From an uncultured Clostridia bacterium (GTDB taxonomy: Bacteria > Bacillota > Clostridia > Oscillospirales > Ruminococcaceae): DNA of 10,667 nucleotides. Positions 1-5,489 of this stretch are shown in pieces. Positions within the stretch are counted from its first letter, which is position 1; each line of letters starts with the position of its first letter. Below the pieces are notes generated by a model. It did not search any database and was not told where the DNA came from. It saw only the letters and a list, made by a program, of their open reading frames with translations. A program made the translations under genes and the position numbers. The stretch is from positions 1 through 10,667 of the forward strand of contig CAMEYZ010000061.1 in the NCBI GenBank assembly GCA_945947715.1, given 5' to 3'.

Positions 1-5
1 AAGGG

Positions 6-1970
6 TCATATATCGAGGTTCTCAACATAACGGGCATTTTTTTCGATGAAGTTCTTTCTCGGCTCCACCTTGTCGCCCATGAGGATAGTAAATATTTCGT
101 CTGCTCTTGCAGCGTCCTCCATTTCGACCTTTATCATAGTTCTTCTGTCGGGGTCAAGAGTAGTTTCCCAGAGCTGTTCAGGGTCCATCTCACCAAGACC
201 TTTATAGCGCTGCACCTTAGGCTCGGCACCACCGGGTTCGGTAAGCTCGGCAACATATCTGTCGCGCTCCTCGTCGGAGAAGGCATATCTTGCGACCTCC
301 TTCTTACCCTTTCCCTTTGATACCTTGAAAAGGGGAGGCTGTGCAATGAAGATATTTCCGTTGGTGATAAGGGGACGCATATATCTAAAGAAAAATGTCA
401 GCAGCAGCGTTCTGATATGAGAACCGTCAACATCGGCATCGGCCATGATTATGACTTTTCCATAACGAAGCTTTTCGATGTTGAAATCCTCGCCGATAGA
501 GGTTCCGAGTGCTGCCACCACAGGCATCAGCTTTTCGTTGGTATATACCTTGTCGATGCGCGCCTTTTCAACATTGAGCATCTTTCCCCACAGAGGAAGT
601 ATCGCCTGATAGCGTGCATTTCGTCCCTGCTTTGCGGAACCGCCCGCAGAATCTCCCTCGACAATGTAAAGCTCGGTCTGTTCGATATCGTGCTCATAGC
701 AGTCGCTGAGCTTTCCCGGCAGAGACGCGCTGTCCATTGCAGACTTTCTTCTTGCAGTTTCACGTGCCTTTTTGGCAGCCTCTCTGGCCTTCTGGGCATT
801 CAGAGATTTATTGACGATAAGTCCCGCAATCTCAGGATTTTCGTCAAGGAAATCCATGAGCTTATTCATGACAATATCCTCAACAAGAGGTCTTGCCTCG
901 GGATTGCCAAGCCTTCCCTTTGTCTGGCCCTCAAACTCGCAGTTTGTGAGCTTTACGGAAATTACGGCAGTAAGTCCCTCGCGGACATCGTCGCCAAGGA
1001 GCTTGTCCTGATTTTCCTTTATGAGATTGAATTTCTTGCCATACTCATTGATGACCTTTGTCAGCGCATTTTTAAAGCCTATCTCATGGGAGCCGCCGTC
1101 CACGGTATGGATATTATTTGCAAAGGAGCGGATATCCTCGTTATAGGAATCGTTCCACATAAGAGCCACTTCCGCAGCGGAATCGCCCTTTGTGCCGCTT
1201 AAATATATCACCTTTTCAGCAAGAGGCTCAACTCCCTTGACCTTATGGATATGGTCAACAAATTCCCTGATACCGCCCTCATAGTGAAGTATTTCAGAGC
1301 GGGTCTCGTTTTCGTCTCTCAGATCGGAGAAAACTATTCTAACTCCCGCGTTAAGGAAAGCCTGTTCACGGAGTCTTTTCAGAAGCACCTCATAGTCATA
1401 CACGGTAGTCTCGGTGAAGATGAGCGGGTCAGCCTTGAATTTTACGGAGGTACCTGTTTCGGTGGTATCGCCGATAATTTTCAGCTGTTCGTCGTATTTA
1501 CCGCCGTTATGGAAACGCTGATAATAGATATGTTCTCCGTCCTTGACGGTAAGCTCCAGCCACTCGGAAAGTGCATTTACAACGGAAGCTCCTACACCGT
1601 GAAGACCTCCTGCCACCTTATATCCGCCTCCGCCGAATTTTCCTCCTGCATGAAGAACGGTATATACTACAGTCGCAGCAGATATCTTCTCCTTTGGGTG
1701 GATACCTACGGGAATACCTCTTCCGTTATCGGTGACCTCTATAACGTCTCCGGGAAGAATATTTACCTTTATCTCGGAGCAATACCCTGCCAGCGCCTCA
1801 TCTATGGAGTTATCCACTATCTCATAAACAAGGTGATGAAGACCTCTGGGTCCCGTAGAACCGATATACATTCCGGGACGTTTTCTTACGGGGTCAAGAC
1901 CCTCCAGGACCTGTATCTGACTTGCGTCATATTCTTCGTTATTCTGCTGCATATTGATATTTTCAGCCAT
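6..1970 (-). CDS. gyrB: DNA gyrase subunit B
   Basis: ATPase subunit of type II topoisomerase GyrA2B2, which introduces negative supercoils using ATP. The 654-residue protein is full length. Visible in order: the GHKL ATPase domain with EIVDNSIDEAL (about 50-60, catalytic Glu and Mg-binding Asn), DNGRGIP (81-87) and the glycine-rich lid GGLHGVGASVVNALS (121-135); the transducer domain; the Toprim domain with EGDSAGG (438-444) and the metal-binding DADVDGSHIRTLL (511-523); and the C-terminal QRYKGLGEMDPEQLWETT (587-604). That last block and the LPLWGKMLNVEKAR segment are typical of clostridial GyrB rather than ParE. The ATG at 1970 is preceded by AAAGGATGG at good spacing, so it is preferred over Met7. 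It is the last gene of the leftward block in the window and its stop lies 5 bases from the edge; gyrA would be a plausible next gene but is not seen. Its upstream spacer contains a dyad related to the oriC repeats. Confidence 0.98.
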   Translation of the reverse strand: MAENINMQQNNEEYDASQIQVLEGLDPVRKRPGMYIGSTGPRGLHHLVYEIVDNSIDEALAGYCSEIKVNILPGDVIEVTDNGRGIPVGIHPKEKISAATVVYTVLHAGGKFGGGGYKVAGGLHGVGASVVNALSEWLELTVKDGEHIYYQRFHNGGKYDEQLKIIGDTTETGTSVKFKADPLIFTETTVYDYEVLLKRLREQAFLNAGVRIVFSDLRDENETRSEILHYEGGIREFVDHIHKVKGVEPLAEKVIYLSGTKGDSAAEVALMWNDSYNEDIRSFANNIHTVDGGSHEIGFKNALTKVINEYGKKFNLIKENQDKLLGDDVREGLTAVISVKLTNCEFEGQTKGRLGNPEARPLVEDIVMNKLMDFLDENPEIAGLIVNKSLNAQKAREAAKKARETARRKSAMDSASLPGKLSDCYEHDIEQTELYIVEGDSAGGSAKQGRNARYQAILPLWGKMLNVEKARIDKVYTNEKLMPVVAALGTSIGEDFNIEKLRYGKVIIMADADVDGSHIRTLLLTFFFRYMRPLITNGNIFIAQPPLFKVSKGKGKKEVARYAFSDEERDRYVAELTEPGGAEPKVQRYKGLGEMDPEQLWETTLDPDRRTMIKVEMEDAARADEIFTILMGDKVEPRKNFIEKNARYVENLDI

Positions 1971-1989
1971 TTAATATGACCATCCTTTC

Positions 1990-2008
1990 TTCATGCGCTC
2001 TGCATGAA
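1990..2008 (-). promoter_or_regulatory. Hairpin in the gyrB leader beside the ribosome binding site
   Basis: TTCATGC and GCATGAA form a perfect 7-bp inverted repeat around a 5-base loop. In the gyrB mRNA the stem ends immediately before the GAAAGGATGG ribosome binding site (about 1981-1990 on the complementary strand). It has no U-tract, so it does not look like a terminator. It could stabilise the transcript or modulate initiation; function is inferred. Confidence 0.5.
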
Positions 2009-2036
2009 TATCTGTTTGTTTCTGATTTATTTTGTT

Positions 2037-2064
2037 TTCAACAGATTTTTAAAAATATGTTGAA
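2037..2064. promoter_or_regulatory. 28-bp near-palindrome TTCAACA-N14-TGTTGAA upstream of gyrB
   Basis: The half-sites TTCAACA (2037-2043) and TGTTGAA (2058-2064) are exact reverse complements and flank a core ATTTTTAAAAAT that is itself palindromic; only the pair 2044/2057 mismatches. The left half extends to TTTTCAACA (2035-2043), the same 9-mer (as TGTTGAAAA) that is repeated in the putative oriC. The half-sites are 21 bp apart, two helical turns. The element lies about 67-94 bp upstream of the gyrB start. It is probably an operator, possibly a pair of lineage-specific DnaA boxes. Confidence 0.7.
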
Positions 2065-2089
2065 TATGATTAGCTTTTAATTTGGTGCA

Positions 2090-2111
2090 GCCTTTGGGAT
2101 TTTGCCTTTGG
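2090..2111. repeat. Direct repeat GCCTTTGG x2
   Basis: Two exact GCCTTTGG copies (2090-2097 and 2104-2111), 14 bp apart, are flanked by the inverted ends TGCAG (2086-2090) and CTGCA (2113-2117). They lie in the remB-gyrB spacer, upstream of the dyad. No function is known; they could be a regulator site or a weak hairpin. No convincing gyrB promoter was found in this 168-bp spacer, so readthrough from recF-remB is likely. Confidence 0.35.
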
Positions 2112-2138
2112 ACTGCATGTAATTGACTAATTTCTGTA

Positions 2139-2411
2139 TCATTTCTTAAGATTTTCATTCGAAAAGCTTCCCCGCCTGCGAAGTGTCAGCGGCGAGACCT
2201 GCGTGACATATACCTTTTCACCGTCTTTCTTATCCTCACACACCACATACGCCTTGGGCATCTCATAGCTGACATATTCCGTATTTCCGCGCTTCTCTGC
2301 GGCGGAAAGAAACTCCTTCGTTATCTTCCCCACCGACGTATTCTCTATATCGAATATACCAATCACGGAAGCGTCCGAAATACATGTATCATTTCCTAAA
2401 TGTATATACAT
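2139..2411 (-). CDS. remB: RemB-like DUF370 protein (extracellular matrix regulator family)
   Basis: A 90-residue protein of the DUF370 family, homologous to YaaB/RemB, which sits between recF and gyrB in Bacillus subtilis. Family features seen are the N-terminus MYIHLG, the VIGIFDIENTS block (about 16-26), a middle segment beginning MPKAYVVCEDK (51-61), and the C-terminal VSPLTLRRRGSF (72-83). The central loop makes it slightly longer than the roughly 80-residue Bacillus protein as I recall it. In Bacillus the Rem proteins are DNA-binding regulators of biofilm matrix genes; the target here is unknown. ATG at 2411 is chosen for the conserved MYIHLG start; a TTG one codon upstream would add one residue. 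A GAGGA ribosome binding site lies inside the end of recF, 3 bases from the recF stop, so the two genes are co-transcribed and probably translationally coupled. Confidence 0.88.
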   Translation of the reverse strand: MYIHLGNDTCISDASVIGIFDIENTSVGKITKEFLSAAEKRGNTEYVSYEMPKAYVVCEDKKDGEKVYVTQVSPLTLRRRGSFSNENLKK

Positions 2412-2414
2412 CAA

Positions 2415-3545
2415 TTAATTATCCTCACTGTAAACATTACCGTTTTCAACACGGAATATTTTTCCTTTAAGTCCCTTTTCGGAGATAAAGGCCTCATCGC
2501 AGCAGGTTATAAATACCTGAATATCCTTCACACTGCCCAGAATGAAGCTTTTCCGCATATCATCAAGCTCACTGAGAACATCGTCAAGTAGCATTACCGG
2601 AGTATCACCGGTTTGTTCGCCGATTATCTTCGCCTGTGCCAGCTTCATAACTACCGCAGCACTGCGCTGCTGTCCCTGAGAGCCAAATTCCCTCGCATCA
2701 AGACCGTTTATCTTGGTAACGAGGTCGTCCCGGTGGATACCGCATAGCGTATATCCCACGCGAACATCGTCCCTGCGCGATTTTTTCAGCTTTTCATAGT
2801 ATATATCGGCAAGCTCATGGCTGAAATCGGTATTATCGTTGAGTTCCTTATATACAGTTGATGAATAGTATATTTTCATATTTTCTATACTATTTGTAAT
2901 ATTACTGTATAGCTCCCTCGTGTATTCGTTGAGATTCCTGCAATATGTGTTGCGGATAACAGAGATATACGCCCCAGTAGAAGCAAGCTGACTGTCCCAG
3001 ATGTCCAGGTCCTCTTCACTGCTTATCCCGAAGCCGATATTTTTTATCACAGCATTCCTCTGAGCCAAAAGATTATTATACTTATTAAGCGCAAACACAA
3101 AGGAGGGCTTTAGCTGCGAAGCGGAAAGGTCCATAAAGCTGCGACGGTTATCCGGCGAGCCCTTCAGCAGGGACAGGTCATCGGGAGTGAAAATGACGCA
3201 TTTCAAATTCCCGAAAAGCCTTGACATAAGCGGAAGCTTCACGCCGTTAAGAGTGACCGTTTTTTCCTTAAGATGATTCTTTTTTATCTCAAAGGCTATC
3301 TCCTGAGGCCGCGCGCTATCCTCAAAGCTGACCTTTACGGCAGCCTTTTCCTTGTCAAAGCCGATAAAGCTCCTGTCCCTCGCAAGCCGGAAGGACTTGC
3401 AGCCGGTACAAAGCCACATGGCTTCGATAAGATTAGTCTTTCCCTGAGCATTTTTTCCGCAGAAAACGTTCAGACTCTCATCGGGGTAGATATCAACTCC
3501 GCTGAGATTTTTATATCCGTCCGCCGAAAAATGAGTTATCTTCAT
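2415..3545 (-). CDS. recF: DNA replication and repair protein RecF
   Basis: SMC/ABC-type ATPase that, with RecO and RecR, loads RecA on single-stranded gaps at stalled forks. The 376 residues are family length. Visible features are the N-terminus MKITHFSADGYKNL, Walker A GKNAQGKT (30-37), CVIFTPDDLSLLKGSP (116-131), the RRSFMD block near 134, the ABC signature SQGQQRS (289-295) and Walker B VMLLDDVLSELD (317-328). The start ATG (3545-3543) overlaps the TGA of the S4-domain gene in an ATGA arrangement, which indicates translational coupling. There is no sign of truncation or frameshift. The position downstream of dnaN is the conserved Firmicute one. Confidence 0.97.
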   Translation of the reverse strand: MKITHFSADGYKNLSGVDIYPDESLNVFCGKNAQGKTNLIEAMWLCTGCKSFRLARDRSFIGFDKEKAAVKVSFEDSARPQEIAFEIKKNHLKEKTVTLNGVKLPLMSRLFGNLKCVIFTPDDLSLLKGSPDNRRSFMDLSASQLKPSFVFALNKYNNLLAQRNAVIKNIGFGISSEEDLDIWDSQLASTGAYISVIRNTYCRNLNEYTRELYSNITNSIENMKIYYSSTVYKELNDNTDFSHELADIYYEKLKKSRRDDVRVGYTLCGIHRDDLVTKINGLDAREFGSQGQQRSAAVVMKLAQAKIIGEQTGDTPVMLLDDVLSELDDMRKSFILGSVKDIQVFITCCDEAFISEKGLKGKIFRVENGNVYSEDN

Positions 3546-3757
3546 TCCTCAGCCGCCACGACTATCTTATGTCCGAGAGCTTCCACCTCATCGCCGGGGC
3601 GAATTTTTTTCCCTCTCATAAGGCATACCTCGCCGTTAACCTTGACCTGTTCATCAGCCACAAGTGCCTTAGCCTCGGACCCTATATCGCATATCCCCGA
3701 AAATTTCAGAAGCTGGTCAAGCTTGATAAATTCGGTATGAATTTTTACTGTTTCCAT
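3542..3757 (-). CDS. yaaA: S4-domain RNA-binding protein (YaaA/RlbA type)
   Basis: A 71-residue protein consisting almost entirely of an S4 RNA-binding fold. FIKLDQLLKFSGICDIGSEA (10-29) is the first helical part, and VKVNGEVCLMRGKKIRPGDE (38-57) is the typical second half. It is the small gene always seen between dnaN and recF in Bacilli and Clostridia. A role in ribosome assembly or RNA binding is suggested for the family, but the exact function is not established. ATG at 3757 is chosen: it gives the conserved start (METVKIHTEF) and has GGAG six bases upstream. A TTG at 3769, with AAGGG before it, is an alternative that would add four residues. The gene overlaps recF by 4 bases and follows dnaN by about 23 bases, so all are in one operon. 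The symbol follows Bacillus usage. Confidence 0.9.
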   Translation of the reverse strand: METVKIHTEFIKLDQLLKFSGICDIGSEAKALVADEQVKVNGEVCLMRGKKIRPGDEVEALGHKIVVAAEE

Positions 3758-3780
3758 TATTTTCTCCAATTTTTTCCCTT

Positions 3781-4887
3781 TTATTCGGTTTTAAGTCTTA
3801 CTGGCAGAACGAGGAAGGTATAAGCATCGCCCTCCAGCGGAACTATCTTCATAGGCGCAAGACCGCCGTTTGAGTACATTTTTATCTTATCAGACTCGGC
3901 AGCCCTGACAGCCTCGCTGAGATATCTGCAGTTAAAGCCTATCTCCACACGCTTTCCGCTTATATCGGCAGGAATCTCATCTGAGAATTTTCCCAGCGGT
4001 GTAGAGCAGGTTATCTTAACCATTCCCTCATCAAAAACGCACTTGATAGGTGCTTTCATCTTCTCGTTGATAAGAAGTGAGCATCTTTCGAGACTGCTTA
4101 TCAGCTCCTTTGTCTTGATGATTATCTCGGTAGTGCTGTTAGCGGGGACGGAAGCCTTATAGTTATGATAATCGCCCTCCAGCAGACGGGAGATGACCAT
4201 ATATCCATTTATCTCAAATACGATGTGCTTTTTGGAAACGTGGAGCTGTACCTCGGACTTTTCGTCGTCCTTAAGAAGCTTCGAGACCTCGTTGAGAGCC
4301 TTTGCCTTTACTACGAAATAGTACTTATTTTCGCTGTTTATGGTCTCATGTCTGATAGCAAGACGATATCCGTCGATTGCCACAAGATTGAAGCTGCCAT
4401 TTTCGATATCGAAAAGCTCACCTGTGAGGATAGGCTTTTTATCGTCCACAGCAACTGCGTAAATTGTCTGATTTATCATATTTTTCAGAACAGACTGTGA
4501 GAAGGAGAAGCTGTCCCCTGTATCGCAGTCGGGGAGGGACGGATATTCATCGGCAGCTACTGCGGAGATATTGTATTCCGCGTTATCACCGCTGACGGTA
4601 ACCTTAAGCTTGTCGTCGATCTCCACCTTAATGGTATCGCTGTCCATTTTTCTGATGATATCGGTAAAGAGCCTTGCGCTTATGACAAACTCTCCGAAAT
4701 CCTGGGAATCCACGGAAATACGAGTCTGTATGCCCATTTCAAGGTCATAGCCTGTCAGCTCAAGATTATTCTTGTCGAGGACAAATTTTATGCCCTCCAG
4801 CACTGAAATGGTAGATTTCTGCGGAACTGCTCTTGTAACGTTATTAAGCGCCTCTATGAGAGTAGTCTGACTGCACTGAAATTTCAA
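3781..4887 (-). CDS. dnaN: DNA polymerase III sliding clamp, beta subunit
   Basis: The ring-shaped clamp that tethers DNA polymerase III and other partners to DNA. With the start chosen here it is 368 residues. Family marks are MKFQCSQTTLIEALNNV at the N-terminus, the EYPSLP segment in the first third, PILTGELFDIENG and AIDGYRLAIR in the middle domain, and the C-terminus FLVLPVRL, which forms the peptide-binding pocket. A TTG start at 4887 is preferred because AAGAAAGGA lies 9 bases upstream, like the gyrB site, and the protein then begins exactly at the canonical MKF. The open frame extends to an ATG at 4914, but that start has no convincing ribosome binding site and would place the good one inside the gene. 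No clear -35/-10 pair was found upstream; transcription may come from dnaA or from a promoter within oriC. Confidence 0.97.
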   Translation of the reverse strand: MKFQCSQTTLIEALNNVTRAVPQKSTISVLEGIKFVLDKNNLELTGYDLEMGIQTRISVDSQDFGEFVISARLFTDIIRKMDSDTIKVEIDDKLKVTVSGDNAEYNISAVAADEYPSLPDCDTGDSFSFSQSVLKNMINQTIYAVAVDDKKPILTGELFDIENGSFNLVAIDGYRLAIRHETINSENKYYFVVKAKALNEVSKLLKDDEKSEVQLHVSKKHIVFEINGYMVISRLLEGDYHNYKASVPANSTTEIIIKTKELISSLERCSLLINEKMKAPIKCVFDEGMVKITCSTPLGKFSDEIPADISGKRVEIGFNCRYLSEAVRAAESDKIKMYSNGGLAPMKIVPLEGDAYTFLVLPVRLKTE

Positions 4888-4946
4888 TAGTATCAATCCT
4901 TTCTTAAGTCGCATATCCGCTCTTTGGCGGGATATGTATCTGTTTC

Positions 4947-5077
4947 ATTACAAACAGTAATAAATTACAGTCTGTAACTTATTTTTACAGGTATCTGATA
5001 ATAATACCCTGAATAATGTTTTTTTAACAGCTATTTTGTAACTTCTTGTAATTTAAACATTGCATGAGGTTACAAAA
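4947..5077. repeat. TTACA/TGTAA-rich segment on the dnaN side of oriC
   Basis: This stretch of the 602-bp dnaN-dnaA spacer is dense in TTACAA or its complement: ATTACAAAC (4947-4955), a perfect 13-bp palindrome TTACAG-T-CTGTAA (4965-4977), TTTTGTAAC (5034-5042), TTGTAA (5046-5051) and GTTACAAAA (5069-5077). Further copies lie at 5101, 5232, 5245 and 5470. It is distinct from the TGTTGAAA repeats. It could bind an unidentified origin protein or regulator, or reflect AT bias. No gene is seen here. Confidence 0.4.
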
Positions 5078-5108
5078 TGATAAAATAAAAATATATTTAA
5101 TTACAAAT
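5069..5108. other. Candidate DNA unwinding element (AT-rich tract)
   Basis: Almost pure A/T over 40 bases, with only a few G or C. It lies on the dnaN side of the trio-like triplets, where the origin opens in Bacillus subtilis. Assignment is from composition and position only. Confidence 0.55.
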
Positions 5109-5126
5109 TAGTAACAGTAGTAGTAA
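5109..5126 (+). other. DnaA-trio-like triplet array
   Basis: Six consecutive triplets TAG TAA CAG TAG TAG TAA; read 3'-5' from the box side they are AAT GAT GAT GAC AAT GAT. Five of six fit the DnaA-trio consensus 3'-(G/A)A(T/A)-5', and all have a central A. They are followed by CC and two abutting 9-mers, CCTTGAAAA (weak) and TGTTGAAAC. Trios bind the DnaA filament on single strands in Bacillus; the role here is inferred from layout. Confidence 0.6.
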
Positions 5127-5135
5127 CCTTGAAAA

Positions 5136-5144
5136 TGTTGAAAC
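5136..5144 (+). promoter_or_regulatory. Putative non-canonical DnaA box (TGTTGAAAC)
   Basis: The copy nearest the trio array, 9 bases from it. The preceding 9 bases CCTTGAAAA may be a weaker, directly adjacent copy. Confidence 0.55.
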
Positions 5145-5202
5145 ACCCGTTGAGGCTTTTGTCTGTGAGGATATCTCATTAACAACTCCGATACTGAATT
5201 TT

Positions 5203-5211
5203 TGTTGAAAT
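5203..5211 (+). promoter_or_regulatory. Putative non-canonical DnaA box (TGTTGAAAT)
   Basis: Matches the repeated octamer exactly. TGTTTAAAA, one mismatch from TGTTGAAAA, starts at its last base (5211-5219). Confidence 0.5.
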
Positions 5212-5305
5212 GTTTAAAAAGTTACTCAGCGATTACAAACTTGGTTACAATTTGGGAAAAATATTGAAAACTAACTGTTCAAAGTTAAAAAAATGTGAAA
5301 TAATT

Positions 5306-5314
5306 TGTTGAAAA
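5306..5314 (+). promoter_or_regulatory. Putative non-canonical DnaA box (TGTTGAAAA)
   Basis: Full consensus 9-mer; its complement TTTTCAACA equals the left half-sites upstream of gyrB and mnmE. A one-mismatch relative, TATTGAAAA, lies at 5262-5270. Confidence 0.55.
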
Positions 5315-5354
5315 GGAAATATCAGATGATTTTTTAGATATCAATTCCACAATC

Positions 5355-5363
5355 TGTTGAAAA
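5355..5363 (+). promoter_or_regulatory. Putative non-canonical DnaA box (TGTTGAAAA)
   Basis: Full consensus 9-mer that overlaps, by two bases, the left arm of the large inverted repeat at 5362-5393. Confidence 0.55.
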
Positions 5364-5393
5364 CTGTGTTTATACAAATCGTATAACACAGTT
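5362..5393. repeat. Large inverted repeat in oriC
   Basis: Arms AACTGTGTTTATAC (5362-5375) and GTATAACACAGTT (5381-5393) pair completely apart from one extra T, around a loop AAATC. A further perfect inverted repeat CAGTTC-T-GAACTG (5389-5401) overlaps the right arm. It could be a cruciform or architectural element of the origin. Read on the minus strand it could instead serve as a dnaA terminator, though only a short U-run follows. Confidence 0.7.
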
Positions 5394-5401
5394 CTGAACT
5401 G
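5389..5401. repeat. Perfect 13-bp palindrome CAGTTC-T-GAACTG
   Basis: Six-base arms around a single central T. The symmetry continues imperfectly outward to AATCGT at 5377-5382 and its partner ACGATT near 5412-5417, with small indels. It shares bases with the preceding inverted repeat, so only one of the two foldings can form at a time. Confidence 0.5.
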
Positions 5402-5433
5402 CGATTTTATAACGATTAGTTTTTTTAACACCA

Positions 5434-5454
5434 ATTTCAACACTATGTTGAAAT
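5434..5454. promoter_or_regulatory. Inverted pair of putative DnaA boxes (9+3+9 palindrome)
   Basis: ATTTCAACA (5434-5442) and TGTTGAAAT (5446-5454) are perfect reverse complements separated by CTA. The cores are 10 bp apart, one helical turn. This is the pair closest to the dnaA 3' end and the only inverted arrangement in the origin cluster. Confidence 0.65.
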
Positions 5455-5489
5455 AGATGTTTATAACTATTTGTAAAGCCTGTCCGATA

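Larger units (their letters stand above)
5050..5467. other. oriC: Putative chromosomal replication origin (oriC)
   Basis: The region lies in the dnaA-dnaN spacer, the place of the unwinding part of the Bacillus subtilis origin. It is also the point from which gene orientation switches in a replication-co-directional way. It contains six TGTTGAAA boxes, a run of TAG/TAA-type triplets, an AT-rich tract and several inverted repeats. Order from dnaA to dnaN is boxes, trios, AT-rich DNA, as in Bacillus. No TTATCCACA-like box is present, so initiator recognition must use a diverged sequence if this is the origin. The limits given are approximate. Confidence 0.82.

Noticed and set aside
565..573. 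TTTTCAACA inside gyrB, and again at 2443-2451 in recF; TGTTGAAAG at 9772-9780 in jag
   Set aside because: Isolated copies in coding DNA, encoding Val-Glu or similar, with no partner at 14-base spacing; treated as background.
417..1202. Long plus-strand open frame opposite gyrB, 261 codons
   Set aside because: Antisense shadow of gyrB with no ribosome binding site and no recognisable domain; the same holds for the frame at 1245-1979.
4888..4914. N-terminal extension of dnaN to ATG 4914
   Set aside because: The good ribosome binding site lies inside this extension and points to TTG 4887, which gives the conserved MKFQC start.
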